This document shows, one piece after another, positions 1-5,719 of a stretch of DNA of 7,024 nucleotides; within the stretch, counting starts at the first letter, position 1; each line of letters starts with the position of its first letter. The DNA comes from JBGPFS01 sp041483455 (lineage in GTDB: Bacteria > Chloroflexota > Limnocylindria > Limnocylindrales > CSP1-4), in the NCBI GenBank assembly GCA_041483455.1, contig JBGPFS010000129.1, positions 1-7,024 of the forward strand, given 5' to 3'. The position numbers and the translations under genes were made by a program. The notes beneath the pieces are model-generated. The model worked only from the letters and a program-made list of their open reading frames with translations, was not told the origin of the DNA and did not search any database.

Positions 1-54
1 GGCTCGGTCACCGAGCCCGAGGTCAGCCTGCTGAGTCAGAGGTCAGCCTGCTGA
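1..54 (+). pseudogene. 5' fragment of the membrane-protein gene, cut off by a frameshift
   Basis: Reading frame 1 is open from the left edge and encodes GSVTEPEVSLLSQ, then runs out of phase through the second repeat copy and stops at TGA 52-54. Twelve of the thirteen codons before the second repeat copy end in G or C, as in the neighbouring genes. The frame that continues into the downstream ORF has only about 5 of 12 G/C third positions over the same stretch. Removing one 20-bp copy joins this fragment in frame to VLAYVVPL at base 60. I infer that this is the upstream coding part of the same gene and that the gene begins outside the window. The alternative, that the downstream ORF simply starts at GTG 60, has no Shine-Dalgarno support. 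Confidence 0.5.
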
Positions 55-59
55 GTCAG
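20..59. repeat. Perfect 20-bp tandem duplication
   Basis: The unit AGGTCAGCCTGCTGAGTCAG occurs twice without a gap, at 20-39 and 40-59. Twenty is not a multiple of three, so the duplication shifts the reading frame of the gene it lies in. It could be a true slippage duplication, a reversible on/off switch, or an assembly error near a contig end. The sequence alone cannot separate these. Confidence 0.9.
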
Positions 60-971
60 GTGCTCGCGTACGTGGTCCCGCTCGCGGCGCTCGTGGCGGC
101 GCTCGGCGTCGTGATCGGGCTGGCGTTCGCCGTGGCCCGGGTCGGGAGCCCTCCGGTCGGGCCGGCGTCGGCCTCCGGCCCGGCCGAGCCGAAGCGGCCT
201 CGTTCGGCGATCGGCCCGAGCCTGTCCGTTCTCGTCGCAGCCGGCGCCTGCATCCTCGGCGTCCTGGCCGGGCGTGCCATCGCCTACCAAAGGAGCCTGG
301 GTGGCCTCGGCGAATTCGTTGACGCGGTCGTCCTGACCTTCCTCGTCATCCTGGGGGTGGTCGGGCTGGTGCTGATCGGGCTGTTCGCGACGAAGATCAG
401 GCACGGCCAGATCAGCCGGGCGATCGCGACCACCCTGGCCGCCGCAGGCCTGCTTGCCGCCGGGACAGTGGGCGGCAACGCGACCTCCTCGGCGTCCGGT
501 GGCCTCTACCACCAGCCGGTCGTGCTCGAAGCGGCAGGCCAGACGCATTTCGAGCTCGAACCCGTCGTCGTGCCGTTCGTGGCCAAGGACCCCGGCCGGG
601 CCGCATGCAGCTCCGTGCCGGATGGCCGGACCGTCGCGGCGATCACGGCGCTCGAGCTTGGCAAGCTCGGCTCGGGCACCCTGCGGGCGACGCTCAGCCT
701 GACCGCCCAGGCCCCCGACCGCGCGACGGCCGAATTCTTCATCGACGGCGCCGATCTCCAGGAAGGCTCGATCGCGCCGTCCTGGAGCGGGTCCGTCAAG
801 GTCACCGAGATCGGTGTCGACGGCGCCTCCGGGAAGCTGACCTTCAGCGGTCTCGAGGTGTCGAACCCAGCGGCGAAGCCCGACTCTGGGTCGTCGGCCG
901 TGAGGTCGACCGCCCCAGGCTGGCCAGCCTCCCTTTCAGGCTCATTGAGCTGGACCTGTCAGCCGTGGTAG
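60..971 (+). CDS. Four-helix membrane protein with extracytoplasmic C-terminal domain (5' end uncertain)
   Basis: I do not recognise the family. The visible 303 residues begin at GTG 60 and end at TAG 969-971. Four hydrophobic segments lie at about residues 4-26, 53-71, 88-110 and 119-139. Basic stretches between helices 1 and 2 (EPKRPR, 43-48) and between helices 3 and 4 (KIRHGQISR, 112-120) suggest both loops are cytoplasmic, which places the C-terminal domain (about 140-303) outside. That domain is rich in small and beta-forming residues and has two cysteines, C183 and C300, that could form a disulfide; it ends SLSWTCQPW. No ribosome binding site precedes GTG 60, and the upstream frame stays open to the edge. 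The real start is therefore probably upstream, with the 20-bp duplication shifting the frame. Function is unknown; a cell-envelope role is only an inference from topology. Confidence 0.7.
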   Translation: MLAYVVPLAALVAALGVVIGLAFAVARVGSPPVGPASASGPAEPKRPRSAIGPSLSVLVAAGACILGVLAGRAIAYQRSLGGLGEFVDAVVLTFLVILGVVGLVLIGLFATKIRHGQISRAIATTLAAAGLLAAGTVGGNATSSASGGLYHQPVVLEAAGQTHFELEPVVVPFVAKDPGRAACSSVPDGRTVAAITALELGKLGSGTLRATLSLTAQAPDRATAEFFIDGADLQEGSIAPSWSGSVKVTEIGVDGASGKLTFSGLEVSNPAAKPDSGSSAVRSTAPGWPASLSGSLSWTCQPW

Positions 972-1080
972 GTCCTGCGAGACGTGGTGGTGCGTACGCC
1001 AGGTCGGCGCCATGGTCGGTAACACGCCGACTAGCAACGCGTCGAAGGGGCAGCGCTGCGGGAACCCGCGGCCACCCTGG

Positions 1081-1085
1081 GGAGG
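1081..1085 (+). promoter_or_regulatory. Ribosome binding site fixing the GTG 1093 start
   Basis: GGAGG, within GGGGAGG at 1079-1085, lies 7 bases before GTG 1093. The in-frame ATG at 1012 has no such site and would add 27 residues unlike a signal peptide ahead of an otherwise normal one. This decides the start of the secreted-protein gene. A GC hairpin, GCGGG-AA-CCCGC at 1058-1069, lies just upstream in the leader. Confidence 0.75.
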
Positions 1086-1092
1086 ACCTCCC

Positions 1093-1791
1093 GTGTTCCA
1101 GCGACCAACGCATCGCTTCCGGTCCGCGCTGACGTCCGCCGCCGTCATCGCGCTCTTGGCGCTCTCGACTGGCTCTGCGGCCGCGGCCACTGGCCCGGGA
1201 ATCGACGGAACGTTCACCCAGAACGGGACGAGCGCGCTCGCCGCCTCGAGTAGCTGCGTGTCGAATGTGGACGGGACATCCACGTGCTCGGATGACTGGA
1301 TCGAGGTCTTCGCCGGCAAGATGAGCGGCAACCTCTCGGGCGTGACCCACGTCAACCAGCTGTGCCTGTTCCTGAACTCCTTCACCTTCGACGCGACGGG
1401 AGTTCTGGTGGGCGAACCCGTGTCCGAGTCGGGCTGCACGGTCGATCTGTCGATCGGGACGCTTGGGTTCGGCAGCAAGCTGACGACGGTCACGCTCGCG
1501 CCGACGGCCATCTCGATCCAGCGATACGTCTGCGTCGACAAGTCCACCTGCGAGCCGGTCTCGAGCCGTGACGTGACGGTCGCGGGCACCTGGACCGGCG
1601 TCGGACCGGTCACCTTCTCGAAGTACCGCTCGGTCGGCGACGATGGAACCTGCCGGTACGACGAGGCGGGAAAGGGCTACACGAGGGGAGCGTCCTTCTC
1701 AGGAACGATCGACGGCCTGAGCTTCGGCCAGGATTACGCGTCGATCACGGACGGGAAGTCCACCTACCGCTCACGGTGCAGCGAGGTCTGA
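1093..1791 (+). CDS. Secreted cysteine-rich hypothetical protein
   Basis: From GTG 1093 the product is 232 residues. The N-terminus is a typical Sec signal peptide: basic residues in the first ten (QRPTHRFR), a hydrophobic core SAAVIALLALSTGS, and an Ala-rich cleavage site around residues 26-30. The mature part contains eight cysteines (in the contexts SSC, STC, QLC, SGC, YVC, STC, GTC and SRC), an even number that suits up to four disulfide bonds outside the membrane. It is rich in Ser, Thr, Gly and Val, suggesting a beta-rich fold, and has no membrane anchor or lipobox. The gene lies 121 bp after the membrane-protein gene on the same strand and is followed by a strong terminator. I do not recognise a family or activity. 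The gene call is firm; any function would be a guess. Confidence 0.8.
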   Translation: MFQRPTHRFRSALTSAAVIALLALSTGSAAAATGPGIDGTFTQNGTSALAASSSCVSNVDGTSTCSDDWIEVFAGKMSGNLSGVTHVNQLCLFLNSFTFDATGVLVGEPVSESGCTVDLSIGTLGFGSKLTTVTLAPTAISIQRYVCVDKSTCEPVSSRDVTVAGTWTGVGPVTFSKYRSVGDDGTCRYDEAGKGYTRGASFSGTIDGLSFGQDYASITDGKSTYRSRCSEV

Positions 1792-1812
1792 GCGCTCGCA
1801 TCGGTCGCAACG

Positions 1813-1841
1813 AGGCCCCCGTCGGGTTCCGGCGGGGGCCT
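1813..1841 (+). terminator. Strong hairpin terminator after the secreted-protein gene
   Basis: AGGCCCCCG (1813-1821) pairs perfectly with CGGGGGCCT (1833-1841). The stem continues inward through a T-G wobble, C-G, G-C and G-C to a three-base loop (GTT, 1826-1828), giving about 13 pairs. It starts 21 bases after the stop at 1791. The following TTCGACTGTC is only weakly U-rich, so release may be less efficient than at a classical intrinsic terminator. Confidence 0.75.
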
Positions 1842-2129
1842 TCGACTGTCCTCCGGATCGTGCTCGACTGCGCCTGACCTCACCGCAGTCTGGCCGCAGT
1901 CACCCCGCAGCCGAACCGCAGTACCCGGCGGCCAAGGTGGCGACACCAACCCATCGCACAGGGGTGAGACGGTGTCGAAGCCAAGTCACCAGGGAGATCG
2001 CAGACGCGCGATCGAGACCAGCCGGATCTCGCGTTCTGCGGCGCTCGGACACGCGAGCCCACGGCCGGCGGCGAGGCCGCCGCAGGCAAACGGCTCAGCC
2101 GTCCGTCACATCGATCGCGAGGTTCGCTG
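1842..2129. other. Non-coding region upstream of the sigma-factor gene
   Basis: No convincing gene lies here: the open frames are arginine- or proline-rich shadows without ribosome binding sites. It contains the four-copy 11-bp repeat (1883-1926), a GATCGC/GCGATC stem with a six-base loop (1996-2013), and a 7-bp GC hairpin, CGGCGGC-GAG-GCCGCCG (2066-2082), 47 bases before the sigma-factor start. I could not identify a clear -35/-10 pair. Confidence 0.6.
1883..1926 (+). promoter_or_regulatory. Four 11-bp direct repeats, probable operator array
   Basis: CCGCAG starts at 1883, 1894, 1905 and 1916, exactly 11 bp apart, and three of the four copies extend to CCGCAGT. Each site therefore sits on the same face of the helix about one turn from the next. 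The variable bases are the last four or five of each unit. Head-to-tail motifs at 11-bp pitch are the known site architecture of OmpR/PhoB-type winged-helix regulators, including Streptomyces PHO boxes and SARP heptamers. The period is not a multiple of three, which argues against a coding repeat. It lies about 200 bp before the sigma-factor gene, the likely target. Which protein binds is unknown. Confidence 0.6.
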
Positions 2130-2762
2130 ATGTCCGCCCTCGCCCGAGCCGAGATCGACGATCTCTCGCTCCCGCCGTCGCCCGCACTGGGCCTCTGCCC
2201 GCGCGATCCGTCGGTGATGGGCGAGGCGATCGCGACGGCCTTCCGCGACCACGCGGCCGCGATCCAGGGCGCGGCCCTGCGGTCGACCAGGGACCCCGAG
2301 CTCGCCGCGGACGTGACCCAGGAAGCGTTCCTTCGCCTGGTCGCCGAGGCGCAGGCGGGTCGGTTCCCCGACAACGTCCGCGCCTGGCTCTACCGGACCA
2401 GCGCGAATCTCATCGTCAGCCGGGCGCGTCACGAGGCCGTCGCCCGCCGGCATGCGCCCCGCCTCGCTCGGTTCGACGGGCCGGCGGAGCCTGATGCCAT
2501 CGCCGTCCTGCAGGAGCAGCGCCAGGAGCTCTCCGTTGCCCTGGCAACGCTGTCGTCGGCGGACCGAGCCGCGCTGCTCCTGGCGGCTTACGGAGCCACC
2601 GGCGAGGAGATCGCACGTCATCTCGGGCGCAGCCACGCGGCCACGAGGACGCTCCTGAGTCGTGCCCGTGGACGCCTGAGGAACGCGACACTCGAGCATG
2701 ACGGGCCCGAGCGCCGTGGGAACGCCGTTCTCGCGATGACGCCGGCCGGGTCGATGTCATGA
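2130..2762 (+). CDS. ECF-type (group 4) RNA polymerase sigma factor
   Basis: The 210-residue product directs core RNA polymerase to a specific promoter set. Sigma region 2 covers about residues 36-103: DPELAADVTQEAFLRL (55-70) matches region 2.2, and VRAWLYRTSANLIVSRAR (83-100) matches 2.3/2.4. A short linker leads to region 4 at about 130-186, with the helix-turn-helix TGEEIARHLGRSHAATRTLL followed by SRARGRLR. Length suits the ECF family. ATG 2130 is preceded by GCGAGG with a 7-base gap; ATG 2217 (residue 30) is an alternative that would still keep both domains. The first 35 residues and a 25-residue tail are extra to the core. No zinc-finger or membrane anti-sigma gene follows, and no GGAAC-type ECF promoter was found upstream, so its control is unclear. 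The upstream 11-bp repeats are a candidate regulatory site. Confidence 0.88.
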   Translation: MSALARAEIDDLSLPPSPALGLCPRDPSVMGEAIATAFRDHAAAIQGAALRSTRDPELAADVTQEAFLRLVAEAQAGRFPDNVRAWLYRTSANLIVSRARHEAVARRHAPRLARFDGPAEPDAIAVLQEQRQELSVALATLSSADRAALLLAAYGATGEEIARHLGRSHAATRTLLSRARGRLRNATLEHDGPERRGNAVLAMTPAGSMS

Positions 2763-2800
2763 GCTGGCGATCACCCGATGAACGGGTGTTGCGACCCTGA
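2759..2800 (+). CDS. Possible 13-codon ORF overlapping the sigma-factor stop
   Basis: ATGA at 2759-2762 overlaps the sigma-factor TGA, the usual geometry for translational coupling. The product would be MSWRSPDERVLRP, ending at TGA 2798-2800. Anti-sigma genes often follow ECF genes with such overlaps, so this could be the stub of a lost partner or simply chance. A 6-bp hairpin, CACCCG-ATGAA-CGGGTG (2772-2788), lies inside it. Confidence 0.2.
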   Translation: MSWRSPDERVLRP

Positions 2801-2808
2801 GACCGCCG

Positions 2809-2869
2809 CTGCCGGAGGTCGTCATGGCGCGCCGGCAGTCTGAGCAGCGCGTGATCCCGTCGTGCCGGC
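2809..2869 (+). other. Mutually exclusive stem-loops between sigma factor and cyclase genes
   Basis: CTGCCGG (2809-2815) can pair with CCGGCAG (2832-2838), 7 bp with a 16-base loop. The second segment, as GCCGGCA (2831-2837), can instead pair with TGCCGGC (2863-2869), 7 bp with a 25-base loop. The first stem would bury the GGAGG at 2814-2818 and its ATG at 2824. The geometry resembles an attenuator, but GC-rich DNA gives such pairings by chance and I see no ligand-binding core. Confidence 0.25.
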
Positions 2870-2916
2870 CGGGCAAGGCGCCGAAAGGCGTTGCCGCCCC
2901 AGACCGCAGCGGGTAG
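2824..2916 (+). CDS. Possible 30-residue basic small protein
   Basis: ATG 2824 follows GGAGG (2814-2818) with a 5-base gap, a good ribosome binding site. The frame stays open for 30 codons to TAG 2914-2916. The product starts MARRQSEQRVIPSC and is basic, with no membrane segment or recognised domain. Its last codons overlap the proposed promoter of the cyclase gene, and the stop lies inside the proposed -10 box. It could be a small protein or a leader-type ORF, or chance. The ribosome binding site is the only real support. Confidence 0.25.
   Translation: MARRQSEQRVIPSCRPGKAPKGVAAPDRSG
2872..2895 (+). other. GAAA-tetraloop hairpin overlapping the -35 region
   Basis: GGCAA (2872-2876) pairs with TTGCC (2891-2895). 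Inside, CGCC (2879-2882) pairs with GGCG (2887-2890) around a GAAA tetraloop, with GG (2877-2878) bulged. In RNA from the sigma-factor side this is a stable GNRA-capped hairpin and could end or stabilise that transcript. No U tract follows, so a standard intrinsic terminator is doubtful. Confidence 0.35.
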
Positions 2917-2919
2917 TCT
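2891..2919 (+). promoter_or_regulatory. Candidate housekeeping promoter of the cyclase/ATPase gene
   Basis: TTGCCG (2891-2896) and TAGTCT (2914-2919) are separated by 17 bp, the optimal spacing. They match TTGACA at 4 of 6 and TATAAT at 3 of 6. Transcription would start near 2926, giving a leader of about 28 bases before GTG 2954. This suggests that TTG 2891, a possible start for the longer ORF, is a promoter element and not a start codon. Confidence 0.45.
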
Positions 2920-2953
2920 TGCGGGCCGCACGGGTGAGATCGGAGCTACGCGC

Positions 2954-5719
2954 GTGCCGCCCCTCAGTTCCCTCGAGACCAACCAGCCGACGGGAACCGT
3001 CACGCTGGCGTTCACCGACATCGAGGGCTCGACGAGCCTGCTCCAGGCTCTCGGCGACCGCTATCCGGAGGTATTGGCCGACCATCATCGGCTGATCCGC
3101 GACGCATTCGCCCGCCACGGCGCGGTCGAGCGGGGATCGGCCGGTGACGGGCTGTACTTCGTCTTCCCGGCAGCGCGCGGTGCGGTCGAGGCGGCGATCG
3201 ATGCGCAGCTGGCGATCGGCAGCCACGCCTGGCCCGACGGGATCGCGATCCGCGACCGGATGGGCCTCCATACCGGGGAGCCCTGGAGCGCGTCCGAGGG
3301 GTATGTCGGACTGGACGTCCATCGCGCCGCCCGGATCTGCGCGGCGGGTCACGGCGGCCAGATCCTCATCTCGCAGACGACCCGCGACCTGATCGCCGAT
3401 GAGCTGCGCCAGCCGATGGGCGTCATCGACCTGGGTGCCCATCGGCTGCGCTCGCTGGACACGTCGCAGCGGCTCTATCAGGTCACCGGCCCCGGCCTGG
3501 CCCGCGACTTCCCGCCGCCGCGGACGACCGAGGTGCGGAGGAACAACCTCAAGCTCGAGGTCACGAGCTTCATCGGCCGCGAGCGTGAGATCGAGCAGGC
3601 CACCCGCATCCTCGAGCAGTCGTCGCTCCTGACCCTGACCGGTCCCGGCGGCGTGGGCAAGACGCGGGTCGGTCTCCGGCTGGCGAGGGTGCTCCTCGAC
3701 CAGTTCGACGATGGGGCCTGGATCGTCGAATGCGGCAGCCTCACCGACCCGGCCTTCGTGCTTCCGTCGGTCGTCAGCACCATCGGCATGACCGAACCGG
3801 CCGGACGGTCGCTCCTGGCCGCCATCGTCGACCACCTGAAAGGCAAGCGGCTCCTTCTGGTCCTCGACGACTGCGACCCTGTCCTGACCGCGTGCGCCGA
3901 GCTGGCCGAGGCGCTCGTTCGATCGTGTTCGGCCGTCCGCATCGTCGTGACCAGCCGCGAGGCTCTCGGAGTGCCCGGCGAGGCGATCCTGCCGATCGCC
4001 TCCCTGATGACACCCGAGATCGGATCGGCCGTCCTGGCGCGCGACCTCGGCGCCGTCGATGCCTGCCGGCTGTTCATCGAGCGGGCCAGGGCGGTCCAGC
4101 CCACGTTCGAACTGACCGAGAGGAATGCGCGGGCGGTCGCCCAGCTCTGCCGTCGCCTCGACGGCATCCCGCTCGCGATCGAACTCGCCGCCGCACGGGT
4201 CCGAGCTCTCCCGGTCGAGCAGATCGCGGCTCGCCTGGACGACCGATTCCGTCTCCTGACCGGCGGTAGTCGCACCTCGGTCGCCCGGCACCAGACGCTG
4301 CGGGCGACGATCGACTGGAGCTACGACCTCCTGGCGGAGCCGGAGCGAGCGGTCCTGCGCCGCCTGTCCGTGTTCGCCGGGGGAGCGACCCTCGAGGCGG
4401 CCGAGTCCGTGTGCGCGGGCGATCCGGTCGAGCCGTTCGAGATTCTCGACGTGCTCGGCCGCCTGGTCGAGAAGTCGCTGGTCTTCACCGATCCGACGTC
4501 AGCGGAGGCCCGCTTCAGGCTGCTCGAGACGGTCCGTGAGTACGCCCGGGGCCGGCTCGTCGAGGCGGACGAGGGCGAGACGACGCTGCGTCGGCACCGG
4601 GACTGGTATCTCGCCCTGGTCGACGAGGCATCGCCGGCGTTCTTCCACGGTCCCGAGCCGGTCGAATGGCTGCGCCGCCTCGACCGCGAGCACGAAGACG
4701 TGCGAGCCGCTCTCGAATGGTGCCTGGACCAGCCCGGCGAAGGTCGGTCGGGCCTCCGCATCGCCGCGGGACTGTGGCGCTTCTGGGAGATCCGAGGTCA
4801 CCTCTCCGAGGGTCGGGGCTGGCTGGAGCGGATGGTGGAGGCCGTCGGTGGCGAAGTCTCGCCGCTCCGGGCGAATGCGCTCACCGGCGCCGGGAACCTG
4901 GCGTTCATGCAGGGCGACTTCCGAGCCGCCTCGACCTTTCACGAGGCGAGCCTCGCCTTGCATCGCCAGATCGGAGATCGGCAGAGCATCGCCTACGCGG
5001 CCAACAACCTCGCCAACACGGCGTTGCAGCTCGGCGATCATGCGCGGGCCCGGGCGCTGTACGAAGAGACGATCGCCTTGACCCGCGAGCTGGGCGATGT
5101 GCGCGGGGTGGCGTTCGGGTCGGTCAACCTGGCCGCTGTGGCCACGAGCGAGGGCGACCTCGGGCAGGCCCGCGCGTTGCACGAGGAGATCCTGGCCACG
5201 ATCCGCGAACTCGGCGATCGGTGGATGGAAGCGTTCGCCCTGGACACCTTCGCAAGCGCGACGAGCGGGGCGGGCGATCGGCAGGGGGCCGGGGCGCTCC
5301 ACGCTGAAGCGCTGGCGATCCTCGAGGAGATCGGCGACCGGCGCGGCGTCGCGCGCGTGCTGACCCACCTGGGCGACCTGGCATTGTCCGAGGGCGACAC
5401 CGCCCAGGCTCGCGGACTGTTCCGTCAGAGTCTGGCGATCCGCCAGGACCTCGGTGACATGCCGGGTCTCGCCAGCGCGATGGAGAACCTGGCCGGAGCG
5501 GTCGCGGCCGACGACGCCGACGCGGCGGCCCGCCTCCACGGCGCGGCCGAGTCGCTCCGCGAGGCGATCCGGGCGATGGTCCCTCCCCAGGCGGCCGTGA
5601 CTCACGATCAGAACCTGGCCGACCTCGAGGCGCGACTGGGCATCGACCGGTTCGAGGCCGCCCGCCGCGAGGGACGCCTGATGACCCCCAACGAGGCCCT
5701 CGCTACGCTCCCTCTTTGA
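2954..5719 (+). CDS. Class III cyclase-like / NB-ARC STAND ATPase / TPR signalling protein
   Basis: This is a 921-residue multidomain regulator, probably cytoplasmic; no membrane segment or signal peptide is visible. Residues about 14-150 form a class III nucleotide cyclase domain. Metal-binding aspartates D22 (FTDIEGST) and D65 (AGDG) and the transition-state arginine R127 are present. The adenine-selecting Lys and Asp positions are G61 and G116, and the catalytic Asn is H123, so activity is uncertain. A linker, NNLKLEVTSFIGRERE (197-212), leads into the NB-ARC/STAND ATPase. That domain shows Walker A GPGGVGKT (230-237), Walker B LLLVLDD (300-306), the sensor TSRE (333-336) and GIPLA (404-408), followed by a winged-helix segment (FAGGATLEAAESV). 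TPRs follow, with Gly-Asp at 654, 694, 734, 774 and 814. The C-terminus resembles that of LuxR-family ATPases, but no helix-turn-helix follows. GTG 2954 is chosen because CGGAG (2941-2945) lies 8 bases upstream; TTG 2891 would add 21 unlikely residues. Family-level function is nucleotide-dependent signal transduction; the signal and output are unknown. Confidence 0.88.
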   Translation: MPPLSSLETNQPTGTVTLAFTDIEGSTSLLQALGDRYPEVLADHHRLIRDAFARHGAVERGSAGDGLYFVFPAARGAVEAAIDAQLAIGSHAWPDGIAIRDRMGLHTGEPWSASEGYVGLDVHRAARICAAGHGGQILISQTTRDLIADELRQPMGVIDLGAHRLRSLDTSQRLYQVTGPGLARDFPPPRTTEVRRNNLKLEVTSFIGREREIEQATRILEQSSLLTLTGPGGVGKTRVGLRLARVLLDQFDDGAWIVECGSLTDPAFVLPSVVSTIGMTEPAGRSLLAAIVDHLKGKRLLLVLDDCDPVLTACAELAEALVRSCSAVRIVVTSREALGVPGEAILPIASLMTPEIGSAVLARDLGAVDACRLFIERARAVQPTFELTERNARAVAQLCRRLDGIPLAIELAAARVRALPVEQIAARLDDRFRLLTGGSRTSVARHQTLRATIDWSYDLLAEPERAVLRRLSVFAGGATLEAAESVCAGDPVEPFEILDVLGRLVEKSLVFTDPTSAEARFRLLETVREYARGRLVEADEGETTLRRHRDWYLALVDEASPAFFHGPEPVEWLRRLDREHEDVRAALEWCLDQPGEGRSGLRIAAGLWRFWEIRGHLSEGRGWLERMVEAVGGEVSPLRANALTGAGNLAFMQGDFRAASTFHEASLALHRQIGDRQSIAYAANNLANTALQLGDHARARALYEETIALTRELGDVRGVAFGSVNLAAVATSEGDLGQARALHEEILATIRELGDRWMEAFALDTFASATSGAGDRQGAGALHAEALAILEEIGDRRGVARVLTHLGDLALSEGDTAQARGLFRQSLAIRQDLGDMPGLASAMENLAGAVAADDADAAARLHGAAESLREAIRAMVPPQAAVTHDQNLADLEARLGIDRFEAARREGRLMTPNEALATLPL
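4913..5512 (+). repeat. Five in-phase 120-bp coding repeats (TPR units)
   Basis: Gly-Asp codon pairs begin at 4913, 5033, 5153, 5273 and 5393, exactly 120 bp apart, marking 40-residue helical-hairpin repeats. Each unit also has a second Gly-Asp (IGD or LGD) about 25 residues on, and a basic-residue/Ala helix such as HARARALYEETIAL. The units are diverged at DNA level, so they are old protein repeats and not a recent tandem array. They likely form the ligand- or partner-binding solenoid of the STAND protein. Confidence 0.75.

Noticed and set aside
945..974. TTGAGC with TAGGTC as a promoter for the secreted-protein gene
   Set aside because: The -10 match is poor and the pair straddles the end of the preceding coding region; not distinguishable from chance.
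1061..1066. GGAACC as an ECF-type -35 element before the secreted-protein gene
   Set aside because: No CGTC- or GTT-like -10 occurs 16-17 bp downstream; that position falls in the ribosome binding site.
1012..1092. ATG 1012 as the start of the secreted-protein gene
   Set aside because: It lacks a ribosome binding site and puts 27 polar residues before the signal peptide; GTG 1093 has an ideal site.
1937..2494. Plus-strand ORF spanning the intergenic region and most of the sigma-factor gene
   Set aside because: Arginine-rich product without a ribosome binding site, and in a different frame from the recognisable sigma-factor domains.
2822..4291. Long minus-strand ORF of 489 codons opposite the cyclase/ATPase gene
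   Set aside because: It is a mirror of a strongly biased GC-rich gene. The translation is rich in Arg, Asp and Gln without domains, while the plus strand has clear cyclase and P-loop motifs.
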